Source of the DNA: Spinacia oleracea
Taxonomy: Eukaryota > Streptophyta > Magnoliopsida > Caryophyllales > Amaranthaceae
NCBI RefSeq assembly: GCF_020520425.1
Contig: NC_079490.1
Location: 55,654,517-55,718,516 of the forward strand
DNA length: 64,000 nucleotides
Direction of reading: 5' to 3'
Numbering within the stretch: the first letter of the stretch is position 1; each line of letters opens with the position of its first letter. Position numbers and translations under genes: made by a program. The notes beneath the pieces were generated by a model that saw only the letters and a list, made by a program, of their open reading frames with translations, ran no database searches and was not told the origin of the DNA. This document shows positions 48,557-60,199 of this stretch, piece by piece.

Positions 48557-49177
48557 GCGTTCGGTTAGGAAAGCGCAAGTCAAAGTATTTCGAAAGGGAC
48601 GGAGAATGATCAGGACGTTCTGCAATCAAGACCACTCTTTGTACGCCGGTACCTGCACAAAACAGGCGTTAGAAAAAAGGATAGAGTCTACCTCCGTTCG
48701 GCTGTGACGACTCCGGTCCGTATTTGTACTGCACTTCCGTCTTTGAATTGGGACAGAGCTTGGCATCGAAAATTTTGAATCTTGAATTTTTGAATTTTTG
48801 AATCTTTAATTTTTGAATTTTGAATACCCGGAGTTGATCCGTTGGGGATGTGCTTTGCTGGGGATAAGAGCTTTTTACTGGCCCTTAAGATTTTGAAATT
48901 TCGGCTGACTTTCCTGGAGCTTGGGTCCGTTGGGAGTCGAACGCCTGAGTCATTGTATTTTTTGGACTTTGTATTCTTGAAATATTCATCTGTTTGTACT
49001 TGGAAATACGGGTGTATACCCGCATTTTCGAAAGATTGCCTGATGCGACATTTGATGCTTGGTGCGGAAGACCGTAGCAGTAAAGGACGTGCAATCAGCA
49101 CGGGAGACCGCGCGCATCATATTCTGCGCATGCAGCAGGCAGCACCCAGCGCGGGCCTCGGCGTCTGGCGCGGGGTT
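48557..49177. other. Tat T2 interval upstream of the aORF2 promoter
   Basis: No convincing gene. It contains an AT-rich GAATTTTTGAATCTTG-type array (48,775-48,830) and a GC-rich stretch (49,095-49,177; GCGCGCATC, CCCAGCGCGGGCC) just before the TATA box. Confidence 0.4.
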
Positions 49178-49295
49178 GAGCTATAAAAGCTCCCCTTGCG
49201 GTGCCATTTTGAGGCACACTCTCTTGAATTCTTTGCTTTTCTCTCTCCAAGGTCGATTAGCCTCTCCCCTTGGTCTTGTTCTTGCCTTGTCAATG
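49178..49295 (+). promoter_or_regulatory. aORF2 core promoter and first leader exon
   Basis: TATAAAA at 49,182-49,188 sits in the palindrome GAGCTATAAAAGCTC, with GC-rich DNA just upstream. A CT-rich leader follows and ends at TGTCAAT|GTAAGT (49,295), a strong splice donor. The matching acceptor TTGATTTAG|T is at 49,895, one base before the ATG. Confidence 0.6.
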
Positions 49296-49896
49296 TAAGT
49301 ATTTCATGTTTTTTCTTATGAAATGAACTCTAGGATTGCATGTAGATTTGAATTTTCTCGTACTTTGGAATGATGCTTGTATGCTTAAGCTTCTTGAATT
49401 TTGTTGAGAATTGTTTGATAGCCACTTAAACTGGAACTGTTGGAACTTGTAGATTAGATTTTTTTTGAAAATTTTCTTGAATCTTGTACCTGGTATTCGT
49501 AGATAGTAGTCTCACTGGTGACCTTGCGGGGTCTCAAGAGAGCATAGGCTAGGATGCCTAGATGTTGTTTGTAGAGTTTTGGAATGTCGGCTTCTGCATG
49601 GGTAGCCTAGACGTTGATGTTGAACTTGCGTACCTGCTTCGGCGTGAATAGCCTAGGCGTTGGTGTAGAACTTGTATACCTGCTTCGGCGTGGATAGCCT
49701 AGGCGTTGGTGTAGAATTTGAATTTTGAACTAGAGGTCCCTGGCTGAATTAGTACTGCCACTGGGGATTTTTTTTTGAATTTTTGACTTTGTACCGGCTA
49801 GTATAGGATAGCTTCTGAATTTTGATTTTTGCACGGGCTAGTATAGGATAGCCCCCAGTTTAGAATTTTGACACTTTGTACTCTGCTTGATTTAGT

Positions 49897-52800
49897 ATGC
49901 CTCGTCATACTCGGAGGAAGCTTGCCGAATCTTCGGTGGTTCGAGCTGCTGAGGAGGACGCTTCGGACGATGAAGCGGCTGCGGTAAACGCGCCGGATGG
50001 GGGTATGATTCCCCGGAGAGCACCCACTTTTGTTGGTACTTGTTGGAGTCCTTCCGATCTAGTATTTCGACCGGAGTTTCACTTGTCTCAGCGGCCTCGC
50101 GCTGGCTTGGTGAGTCTTGTACTGTGCTTTGAATTTGTATTTTGTACTTGTATAGGTTTTGAGCTGATTCGTTCATCTGTAGGCTGACGGAGAGCCGTTT
50201 CGCATCTTCTGGTCCTTGGCGGAGCTTCAGAAGGCTTTTGCAGCCATCCGTGCTGACGAGGAGGCTATGGAGATCTGGTTGTAGACGGGTCTGGTTGATT
50301 TCTGGCGTGCCATGGCAGGTACTTCGAGGAGAACTGGGATCAAACCCCGGCTATGGGATTTGTTAGAGCGGTGGTGGGATACCACCAACACTTTTTATAT
50401 GGCATGGGGGGAGATCACTGTTAGGTTGTGATACATATAACTGAATATAAATCATGCGGAAAAACCATAAAAGCCAGGATTCCAAATTAATTCCCACATA
50501 ACAATTAGCATAATTTAGGACACATACACTTTGTAGCGTGCCCTCCCTAGTTGCGCTCGAACCGAACAAGAACAAGTCTAGGACTCCAAATGTCGTCCCT
50601 CCGTAGATAGTCCACAGCACGCTCGGATCCGCCTTAGATTTAATTAACTAGAATTGCACCTAAGGTTCTATGTAATTTTCGGATTATATAGCAAATAAAA
50701 ATCTGAGTTTAAAGCCTAAAACTTATATGAATACTTGAATTACTCGTTATAAATTGTGAACTATGATCACCTATTTATAGGGTAGGAATATGGTATTGGA
50801 ATTCTACTAGGACTTTAAGAATCCTAATTCTTTTAGAATTAGAGTTCCATTAAAACTAGTAAATCAGAAAATTAATCTAATCCTAATCACTTAAGGATTC
50901 GAAGTATGCACAAACTCCAACACGCACACGAGCATGGCCCACATGCGAGCAGGCCATGCCCGCGCGCACACAAAGCCCGCAGCAGCCTCGCAGCCTATAC
51001 GAGCTCGCTGCCATGTGCTCGCAGCCTTGGCGCGCTGGGCCTGGCCTTGCGCTGGCCCTGGCGTTGCCTTGGGCTGCTGTGACGCGCGCTGGGCTTGCTG
51101 GACGTGGGTATGGCTTCGTGCTGGGCCTTCGTCTAGCAAGCTCGTCCGATGCTTATTCGTACGACGCGCTTCCGATTAATTTTCCGATTCCGGAATTCAT
51201 TTCCGATACGAACAATATTTAACATTTCCGATTCCGGAATTAATTTCCGTTTCGAACAAATATTTAATATTTTCGTTTCCGAAATTATTTTCCGATTCCG
51301 ATAATATTTCCGATTCTGACAATATTTCCGTTTCCGGCAATATTTCCGATTCCGGCAATATTTCCATTTCCGATAATATTTTCCGATACGTACCATGTTT
51401 CTATTTCCGGCAACATCTACGACTTGGATAATATTTATATTTCCGATACGATCCATATTTCCGTTTCCGGCAATATCATCGTTTCCGGAGTATTCATTAT
51501 TTGCCTTTGACGATTTCAGCTCCCACTGGAACCGAGATCCGTCGATTCCGAATATCCATAGATGGAGTATTTAATTCCATTAAATACTTGATCCGTTTAC
51601 GTACTATTTGTGTGACCTACGGGTTCAGTCAAGAGTAAGCTGTGGATTTATTAATTCCACTTGAACTGAAGCGGCCTCTAGCTAGGCATTCAGTTCACTT
51701 GATCTCACTGAATTTTTAACTTGTATAATTAACACTCAACCGCATTTATTAGACTTACCATTAAATGCATACTTGGACCAAGGGCATTATTTCCTTCAAT
51801 CACCATTACCCCTTTTGAGGTTGCCATGATTACGGGTCTTCCTTTTTCTGAGAGGAATGTGACCTTTGATTCGGAGCTGACGTGGCGCTCGGCCGCTGCC
51901 AGGGCCTTGCTCGGCCCTGTTGTTGACTTGTCAGAGGACGACACCCATGCTTCCGTGACGGTGATTGTGGATGCTATCCGTGGTGCGGGTGTGTCTGCAG
52001 AGCAGAGGGTTAGGCTATTCCTCTTAGCTTTGGTGAGTAGGGTAGTGGCCCCGAGCAGGAACAGTCGGGTGCACATTAGATTCCTGTCAGTTTTGCAGGA
52101 CTTGAGGGCTGTTTCGAGCTACAACTGGGGTGGTTTGGCATATAGCCACCTCTTGTACGAGATGAAGTGGGCCTCCCGGACTGCGCCGGAGAGCGAGCCG
52201 AGCATGGCTGCTCTGTGGAGTGTGCTGGAGGTATTTAAGACTCCTTGTACTTTGTGCCTTGTACTTATATGTTTGTATTTGAACTTGACTGATGTTTTGC
52301 TTGCTTTTTGAAAGATTTGGATATACGAGAACTTTCCGACTTTGGCGCCGGATCGTACTGAAGATGCGGCTTACCCGTATGCTGCCTCTTGGATAGGAGC
52401 GGTGCGCAGGAGGGTGCCTCTGGCGGCCTCCAGCAGAGCTTTGCGGGTTTTACCCGTGGATGAGGTAGTCATTTGTACTATTTTTCCCTTTTGTATTTGT
52501 ACTTGTATATTTGTCTGAGTTGTCTGCTCTGTAGGTGATTTGGCGTCCCTTTGCTGGTGCGCCTTTACCTGTTCCTGCTACTCGTGCCCTCTTCTTGTCT
52601 GGGCGGCAGGTCTTGCTCCCGGGGGTGTATCGCCATATGTGGTACTTGGGGGAGCGAGTGTCCCTTCAGCACAGTGCGGGGGGTAGGCTTGTCCCTAAGG
52701 ACCCACCGGAGTCCATGTTAGCGCCAGACGATGAACTCTCCCGACTCTATTTTAGTGCTAGGGGTGATGCTATTTGCCTCCCTTGAGAGCACTTTGTAGA

Positions 52801-53910
52801 TAGGAGGGGTCGCTATGAGGACCTTTTGAAGAGGCTTGCTCTAACTGTACGCTTCGTACTGCCGGTGAGCTCTTGAATTTTGTATCTTGTATTCTTGTAC
52901 TCTTGTATTCTTGTATTCTTGTATTCTTGTATAATTGAATCTTTGTATGAATGCTTGTAGGAGGAGGAGGTCGACCTCGAGGACATTCCCTATGCTGATA
53001 GGGTCATCCGCTATGAGAACTCGGATGGGGAGCAGGTGGAGGTGACAGTCCCTATAGCTTCTCCTCCGCATTGGAGGTCGCATGATGATGTACCTGAGCA
53101 TTATGCAGCTGTAAGTATTGTTGTATTTGTTTGAAACTGATTGTAATCTTGTATCTGGAAATTGATCTTGAATTTTGTATGCAGGCGCCTCGGGTGAGAG
53201 TGCGTCGCTGGATGCTTCTGATTGATTCTTTGAAGAGGCATTGTGCCAAGCTGACCCAGAAGCTTTCTGGCCGGGACAGAGAGGTGCTTTCTTTGACTGT
53301 GAAATCTTGTACTCTAGAAATTCGAACTTGGATGTCTGATTCTTGAATTTTTTACTTTTGTATAGGAGCGTCGTCGAGGTCGCAGAGCTTCCGTTGACAA
53401 GGGAGCCCCAGGGAGAGACTTCCTCGAGGCAGGAGGGACCGAGCTTGGACCTAGGACAGGGGTCCGGTGCTGGTGCTCGTCAGAGGCATTCAGATGCTGA
53501 TCGGGAAGCTGCCCCTTTTGTACATGCTGATCCTACCAGGCATTCATTTGGAGGTGCAAGCAGTTCGAGGCCTTTTGTTCCTCCTCCCGGTTACTATTTC
53601 CGAGGGAGCGGTCCTTAGCCTTGGAGTGCAGATCCTTGGACTTGCTGGCAGGAGATGGAGAGGATGCGCCAGGCGCAGATGTTTGAGGCACAGCGCCAGT
53701 TCATGGCGATGCAGCAGCCTTATCAGTACCCTTCCCCTCAGCAGGGACCCTATCGTTCTCCCGGTACTCTTCGTATCTCGGAGCAGGATCCTGGTACCCC
53801 TGGGACAGAGCTGGATCGGGATCTGGAGCGCCTAAGGAGGCGAAACAGGGACAAGGAGCCTGTGGTGGACGTTACAGCTGATGATGACTCGGACAAACCC
53901 TGCATGGTAG
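49897..53910 (+). pseudogene. antisense ORF 2 (aORF2) of Tat T2: plant mobile domain protein, eight coding exons
   Basis: Exons: 49,897-50,109; 50,183-52,230 (holding a solo LTR at 50,419-51,798); 52,315-52,464; 52,535-52,864; 52,961-53,110; 53,185-53,283; about 53,366-53,910. Most introns have GT-AG ends and are rich in TTGTATT. The plant mobile domain is clear: 'WDLLERWWDTTNTFYMAWGE' continues after the insertion as 'TPFEVAMITGLPF', then 'RVRLFLLALVSRVVAPSRNS', 'LQDLRAVSSYNWGGLAYSHL' and 'HMWYLGERVSLQH'. The C-terminus is Q-rich then charged. In-frame stops at 50,282 (TAG), 52,785 (TGA) and near 53,617 (TAG), plus two insertions, make it a pseudogene. It is transcribed against the element; function unknown. 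Confidence 0.7.
50419..51798 (-). repeat. solo copia LTR (C1 family) with 5-bp target duplication
   Basis: Starts TGTTAGGTTGTGATACAT and ends ATTTCCTTCA on +. ATCAC occurs directly on both sides (50,414-50,418 and 51,799-51,803). It is closely similar to 41,627-43,012 along its length. No interior is present, so recombination between two LTRs removed the element. Confidence 0.9.
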
Positions 53911-54359
53911 TGTATGGGAATATAGTTAAACATAATAACATGTGCGGAAACAATCCCTAAAGCCAGGAAGCATATATAAAGCACAGATTAAGAAGACTTA
54001 CGTTAGAAGTGTGTTTTCCACAAATTGTCAACGAACACGAACTTAGAACTCCACTTGTCGTTCCTCTACTTGGTTCACCGACACGATCAGATCCGTCTTG
54101 ATTATCGTAGCTTAGACAATCGATCAAGAGTTTGTGCTTTTGGGATGAACACACTTTGGAGGCACGGAGAGAATTAGGCTTCTCTGTTTTTCTCCTAGGG
54201 TTGTGTGACTGAATTGTGTTATGTTGGAAAAGTGGTTAGAAGGTTATTTACATAACCTTACTAACCGATCAAGCCATAAGGCAAGGCCGGCCAGCATCAT
54301 CCGCGCAAGCCCACACGCGCACAACCATACAAGCGATGGGCCTTGGGCCGCACTGTGTG

Positions 54360-54401
<42 letters not shown>

Positions 54402-54931
54402 CCCTTGCGTGTGCGTGCGCCCAGCCAAGGCATGCACCTTGCGCGCTGGCTCGCTGCTACGCCCAGTGGGCCTTGCGCGCTTGCGCGCCTTGGCTCGTTG
54501 GGCTGGCAGCGTTGCCCCTTTCGTATCCGCAATTAAATATATTTCCTATAATTTATCGTTTCGTATACGACGAATCACCGTCGTACGATACGATTTATTC
54601 GTTTTGCCTAGCTTACGAATATTCGCGATACGATATACGATTCCGATGCAAGGTCGTATCGTATAATACGTTTTCCAACTAATTCCCGAAAAGCTATTAA
54701 ATGAATTTCCGATTCATTTAATCCGATGATCTGTTACGTGTTATTGGTGTGACCTTGTAGGTTCAGTCAAGAGGAAGCTGTGAGTTTAATATTCATTAGA
54801 ACTCACTGATCAGAAGCATTGCTCCAACTAGCTGTTCCGATCACTTGATCTCACTGAATTAATTGTTCGCAATTAATCTGAACCTTGGTATTAGACTTAA
54901 TGCACCTTGGGTGAAGGACATATTTCCTTCA
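53911..54931 (-). repeat. 3' LTR of copia element C2, with (GCT)n tract
   Basis: On + it begins TGTATGGGAATATAG and ends ATTTCCTTCA. A GCT trinucleotide run of about 13 units lies at 54,360-54,401. ORFs through it (poly-Q/A/C/L) are rejected. Confidence 0.8.
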
Positions 54932-55850
54932 GTCTCCCACTTGTCATTCAGACAAGTGTGCATTCACATTCCTTTGTCACTTAGTGTTACTTACTGAACA
55001 TAAGGTAAGATCTAAGCCATCCTTATTAGGTCCAGAAGTGTTTCTCGGATTACAGAGCTCAACTGTTAAACTTTTGTAGAAGGTTAAGCCTTAACCATTC
55101 TGAGCACGACCATGCATTTTACAGTGTCTAACTCTCCGAGAGGCCTTGTTACACAACAACACCATATCCTATCAAAGATAGGAGGACAATCCATTCTTGC
55201 AATCTATGAACACTCACTTTGATTCATAGTACGCCCAATAACTGCTTTTATGGCCTCCTTTTACGGTGCGACGTTTAGCTAGTATCAAAGCGATCTAATT
55301 CTCAAACGAGCAGACATAATCGCTCATGTTCTGAGGAACGGTTTCTAATCACCATTAATGAGAACTGCCTATGACATGACTTTAATCTCTTAAAGTGTTC
55401 TCATGGTCAATCCGATATAAGATCCAATAAGTATTCATGCAAAAGATTCTAACATCCAGTCACTCTAGTTCAAGAAACAGAACTAAGTAATCTACTTGCA
55501 ATCTAATCTTCATTAGTCATTGGTCGTCCACCTTTCAATGACCTGGATTAGGGATCCTTTTGTGACTTCAATATTCAAGTTCACTTATGGGTGTTTCTTT
55601 GTCAAAGAATCCATCTTGACTTCCCATTTGAATGATTTGAATCACATAGACTTATAATTTAATTCTAAACCACAATTAAATGAATATGAAATAATGAATT
55701 TCATGAATATGAAATGGTTAAACCAATTGTTTTAAACATAGATCTAACAGATGTTCTAAAACAATACTTAGAAAATCAAAGCCATTCTCCAACATGCTTG
55801 ATTCCCATGGTTGCTACATATGCGTTGTGTTTCACTTGTGGCAACGGTTT
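54932..55850 (-). other. copia C2 3' untranslated region
   Basis: No coding sequence. It shares blocks with the equivalent part of C1, for example TCTCCGAG..GGCCTTGT and GGCCTCCTTTTACGGTGCGA. Confidence 0.6.
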
Positions 55851-55852
55851 AG

Positions 55853-57362
55853 TCAATGGATTCGCGACGTTGTCGTCAGTTCCAACCTTTCAAATCTCGA
55901 TTTCCTTTCCTTCAACGATCTCTCGAAGTATATGAAATCGCCGCAGTACGTGCTTGGACTTCTGGTGGCTCCTAGGCTCCTTTGCCTGGGCAATGGCTCC
56001 GTTATTGTCACAATACAAAGCCACTGGTCCTTTAATGGAGGGGACAACCCCAAGTTCTTCGATGAACTTCTGAATCCAAACAGCTTCCTTTGCTGCTTCT
56101 GAGGCAGCAATGTACTCGGCTTCAGTTGTAGAATCTGCAATAGTGCTTTGCTTAGCACTTTTCCAGCTTACTGCTCCGCCGTTGAGGCAGAACACAAACC
56201 CAGACTGTGATCTGAAATCATCTCTGTCGGTTTGAAAGATTGCGTCCGTATAGCCCTTAACAATCAACTCATCTGTACCAGCATAAACCAGAAACTGATC
56301 CTTAGTCCTTTTCAGGTACTTTAGGATGTTCGTGGCCGCAGTCCAATGCGCTTCACCTGGTTCTGACTGGTACCTGCTCGTTGCACTGAGTGCGAACGAA
56401 ACATCCGGCCTTGTACAAATCATATCATACATGATGGATCCAATAGCCGAAGCGTATGGAATTCCACTCATCTTTCTACGCTCATCAGATGTTCTAGGAC
56501 ACTGATTCTTGCATAGATATGTGCCATGTGACATGGGTAGATGGCCTTTCTTGGCTTCCATCATATTGAACCTAGCTAGCACTTTGTCAATGTAAGTGCT
56601 TTGGCTTAGTCCCTATCCCTATAGATCTTGATGCCCATTATGTACTGTGCCTCTCCTAAGTCCTTCATTGAGAAACACTTTCCAAGCCAAGTCTTTACAG
56701 ACTCCAACATAGGAATGTCGTTCCCAATAAGCAGTATGTCATCAACATACAAGACTAGGAATGAAATTTTACTCCCACTGACCTTCTTGTATACACAAGA
56801 TTCGTCCTGATTCTTGATGAGGCCAAACTTATTGACTGCTTCATCAAATCGTTTATTCCAACTCCTTGATGTCTGCTTTAGTCCGCAGATGGACTTCTTA
56901 AGCTTGCATACCTTTCCTTGGTTCTTTTGATCGACAAAACCCTCCAGCTGCGTCATGAACACAGTCTCTTCAAGAACACCATTCAAGAAGGAAGTTTTGA
57001 TATCCATTTGCCATATTTCATAGTCATGAAAAGCGACAATCGCATGGATTATCCGAATAGACTTAAGCATCGCGACTGGAGAAAAGGTTTCATCGTAGTC
57101 AACGCCGTGTACTTGCCTGTAACCTTTTGCTACCAATCTAGCCTTGTATATGTATACAATTCCATCTTTGTCTTTCTTCAATTTGAAGACCCATTTGCAT
57201 CCGATAGGTGTGAACCCATCCGGCAAATCAACCAAATCCCAGACTTGATTTTCAAACATGGAGTCTATTTCAGATTGCATGGCCTCTAACCATTTAGTGG
57301 AGCTTGGGCTCGTCATAGCTTGCTTGTAAGTCATAGGTTCATCACTATCCAATATGAGAACG
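55853..57362 (-). pseudogene. copia RT and RNase H of element C2, truncated and with a frame break
   Basis: RT starts mid-protein at 'LILDSDEPMTYKQAMTSPSS' and has 'KWVFKLKKDKDG', 'DETFSPVAMLKSI', 'QMDIKTSFLNGVLEE' and the catalytic 'LYVDDILLIGND'. It stops at 56,606. RNase H resumes in another frame: 'GIPYASAIGSIMYDMICTRP', 'DSTTEAEYIAASEAAKEA', 'ALYCDNNGAIAQAKEP' and 'KHVLRRFHILREIV'. The break near 56,590 disrupts the polyprotein. The N-terminal side is severed by the LTR at 57,363. Confidence 0.85.
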
Positions 57363-59404
57363 TGTAACACCCCCAAAATTTGGACCTTTTATATAATCAA
57401 AAACCCTGTTTTTATTTAATAAATTCATCGTCCAAACCTTGGGAGTGTTAGTGCTACATTTATTTTCCTTAGAAAATAAATGCAAAGCAACAAAATAATT
57501 TAAAACCATTAAAGTCAAAATTAACTAAGTGGTCTAAAGGTGGTCAATAAAATATTACAACCAATTAATCCCCATAAAATAAATAACAAAATCCAACTTA
57601 AACTGGAAAAGAAATTGTCCCTTGACTAGGTGATTATTCTAAGCGTCTCCTCACTCTTAGCCAAGTACCTTTACCAACCTGCAAAAATAAATAGAAAAGA
57701 GACAAGAGAGACGAACTCCCAAAAACCAGATAAACTGAGTAATTCCAACTCCATCCCGTAAAATAAATACTTTTAGTTTTGAAAACGTTTTGAGTATATA
57801 AAATAAGTAATTTAAACAACAAATATCAATTTAATAATTCCATTATTAAACTTATCATATAAGATCAATATTAATTAAGTGAGGGAAACAGAACGCTAAG
57901 GGTCGCGCGTAACCCTTGAGAATAACCAAAGTAAGATGAGTACATAATGTCCCTAGTGTACACACCCCTCACTAATTGACTATGGGTCTCCGCGACCGCG
58001 CACCAATAGAATTAGGAGGAAGACTAAACATAAAGTTTAACAGAATAATAGAAACCTACTAGAAGCCTACCGGGTCTCCACTAAAGTGCACCGATAGAAC
58101 AACATGTAGAAGGGCAACCTGTTCCTAACCCTTACGGGCTTTTCCCTCTGAGATTACACTTTACGTAATTAATATTTTAATAAGGTTGAAGCGCATACAA
58201 GTAGTCATAGAACCCAAAAATATCCAATTAGGCAACCTTAGTTCATTATCATCACAATGACATCACTTTACTCCAATGTTGCAACTCACAACATACTAGT
58301 TTAACATAATGTGCCCACGTAGTCACTAAACGCTATTAGCAATAACCCAATACTAGTTTCCACACTATCCAATACTATACTCTACTTCATAAAATATAAC
58401 AAAAGCAATTATTTCGTAAAATAATAGTAGTAGTACAAATAAGATTTACATAATATTACTAACCTCATTCATGCCCACAAACTCAATCACATAGTTCACA
58501 TACAAAACACTTAATCTCTCTATCACATAATAATACATATATATATGTTTCAAAATATTTTTACTAGCGGAATATAAAGATGATGGACATTGAAAATTAC
58601 CTTGAACGCGCGCAAGCCCTTGAAGTACGAAGTTTTCAAAAGAGTCACTTAATAGCCCCCTTCTACAATTAAATAATAACGAGCCTAAATTAGTATAGGA
58701 TAGTCGCATTTTTAGTTGGACATAAAACGAGTTAGTGTGCCAAAACACCAAAGCCCGGTTAGCGTTAACAACACCAACAAGTAGATTAGTATTAAAAATC
58801 TTCGTGTTTATCCAAAAAATAGGGTAATAACTATTTTGTCATCCCTTTCAGTAAAACTAGTTGGACTTGTGGTAAGGTTGGTGGAAGAAAAGTAGGATAG
58901 CTAGAAGGCCTATTCATATATGCCAAAGCCTAGGCAATTTCCCTGACACCACACACATCAAGCCATCAAGCGGTAATTAAATATTGTTAAACTAGTAATA
59001 GGAACAATTAGTCGCGATGTTAGAACTTAAATATTCAACTATCCCCTTCTTTAGAATGGAGACTAAAAGGGAATGGGAAAGTAAATCATGGTTTGCTTTC
59101 AAAATATATAAAAGATGAAGATGATATTGTATCCTAATTTTTTTTAATTACGATCAATCGAATAGAATAGGGAAGGAAATCAAACATACCAAAGCCACTT
59201 GAGTTAACTATCATAATTCATGCTCAAAATTATAAAGATTGAAAGTAGTATCCATTACCTATGGAGAGAAGGAAATTGAGGTTGATGAAATGGTAACGAC
59301 GGCAGAATACAAAGAGGGAGGCTAGGGCTTCTGTAGTAGTAGTGTTTTTGTCATGGCATTTTTGGGTTTTGAGGAAATTTATAGGTTAGGCTTTTTAGGG
59401 TTAA
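57363..59404 (-). repeat. gypsy (chromovirus-like) LTR on -, interrupted by a Helitron
   Basis: On - it ends AATTTTGGGGGTGTTACA at 57,363. Going upstream, a leader-like CT-rich block with TTCTCTCCATAG|GTAATGG (about 59,265) and a TATA box CCTATAAATTTCC (59,389-59,377) give the - orientation. The U3 part continues beyond the Helitron. It inserted into copia C2, so it is a solo or 3' LTR. No gene is credible inside. Confidence 0.6.
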
Positions 59405-59433
59405 CTAGTTTTTTGACCCGTGCGAGGCACGGG
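59405..59433 (-). other. Helitron 3' terminus (hairpin and CTAG)
   Basis: 7-bp stem, 3-nt loop, 8-nt spacer, CTAG, with host T adjacent on -. Confidence 0.8.
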
Positions 59434-60199
59434 CTAGTTTTGTGATGTTGTCTTTTTTTTCCTTGGTGTTTTTGTCTTTGTTGTTTGTGCGGTTGGTGGT
59501 TGTTTGGTTGTAGTTTTGTTTTGTTTGAGACTGTATATAAATCTTGTAATTACGGAGAGTTGCATTAAATGTAAACGGGTTTTTTACTCACTAAAGCCAT
59601 AAGACTTTGTATTTTTTTGTGTTAATTGGTGTTTTGCCACCTTTCCACTTTGTTTATGCAGCTTAGGTCTCTGTTTCAGTTTTTTTGGGGTCACGGTACA
59701 CAGTAATGTCATTGCTACTTTATAAGTACTATTATTAATTGTTGTCATACCACTAATATGTATGTAATCTCCTGTAAGTCCCACACTTTGCACACTTTGC
59801 ACCTTTGTTTCTGCCACTGAAATTTTCTTTATTTATTGTATTTATCTCTATTGTTTAACCCCAAAATCTATGAAGGTTAAATAGTAACCAAATCTATTAA
59901 ATATGTAAAAGTAATTTGTTAAGATGGTTTTGAAATTTATAAAAGTAAGGACTCATGCAACGCACATGAGCGTTTGAACTTTGCTCATCATTTAGTAGTT
60001 GGTTTCGTCGTCCGCCTGTTGTATTGGGTCTTGGTTTGTAGTTGGTGATATGCTCGTTGTAGGGATCTCCTCTGTTGGTGTGTCGACCCTGTTTCATTTT
60101 ATGAACATGTTAGTGTTACATTTTATAAACACTACGGCTGTTGCTAGTATTTTGGGTTTGTTATTTTAATATGTTTTTCCGAGTCATTACCTATTGTTC

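Larger units (their letters stand above)
46481..53910 (-). mobile_element. second Tat-like gypsy element (T2), on -
   Basis: Read on -: a PMD-type antisense gene (itself on +, 49,897-53,910), polypurine tract 48,556-48,537, LTR 48,536 to about 46,563, then PBS-like ATGGCGACTCC (46,566-46,556) and a leader joined to copia sequence. gag and pol are not in the window. It was hit by a solo copia LTR at 50,419 and by copia element C2 at 53,911. Confidence 0.7.
53911..57362 (-). mobile_element. Ty1/copia element C2, 5' part cut off by an LTR insertion
   Basis: On -: RT (57,362-56,606), RNase H (56,582-55,853), 3' untranslated region, polypurine tract CAAGTGGGAGAC, LTR (54,931-53,911). The polypurine tract and LTR start TGAAGGAAATA are shared with C1, but the LTR is shorter and different inside. 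Gag and integrase would lie beyond the interrupting elements, outside the window. Confidence 0.8.

Noticed and set aside
54269..54682. ORFs with poly-Q, poly-A, poly-C or poly-L
   Set aside because: They translate the (GCT)n tract of the copia C2 LTR in different frames.
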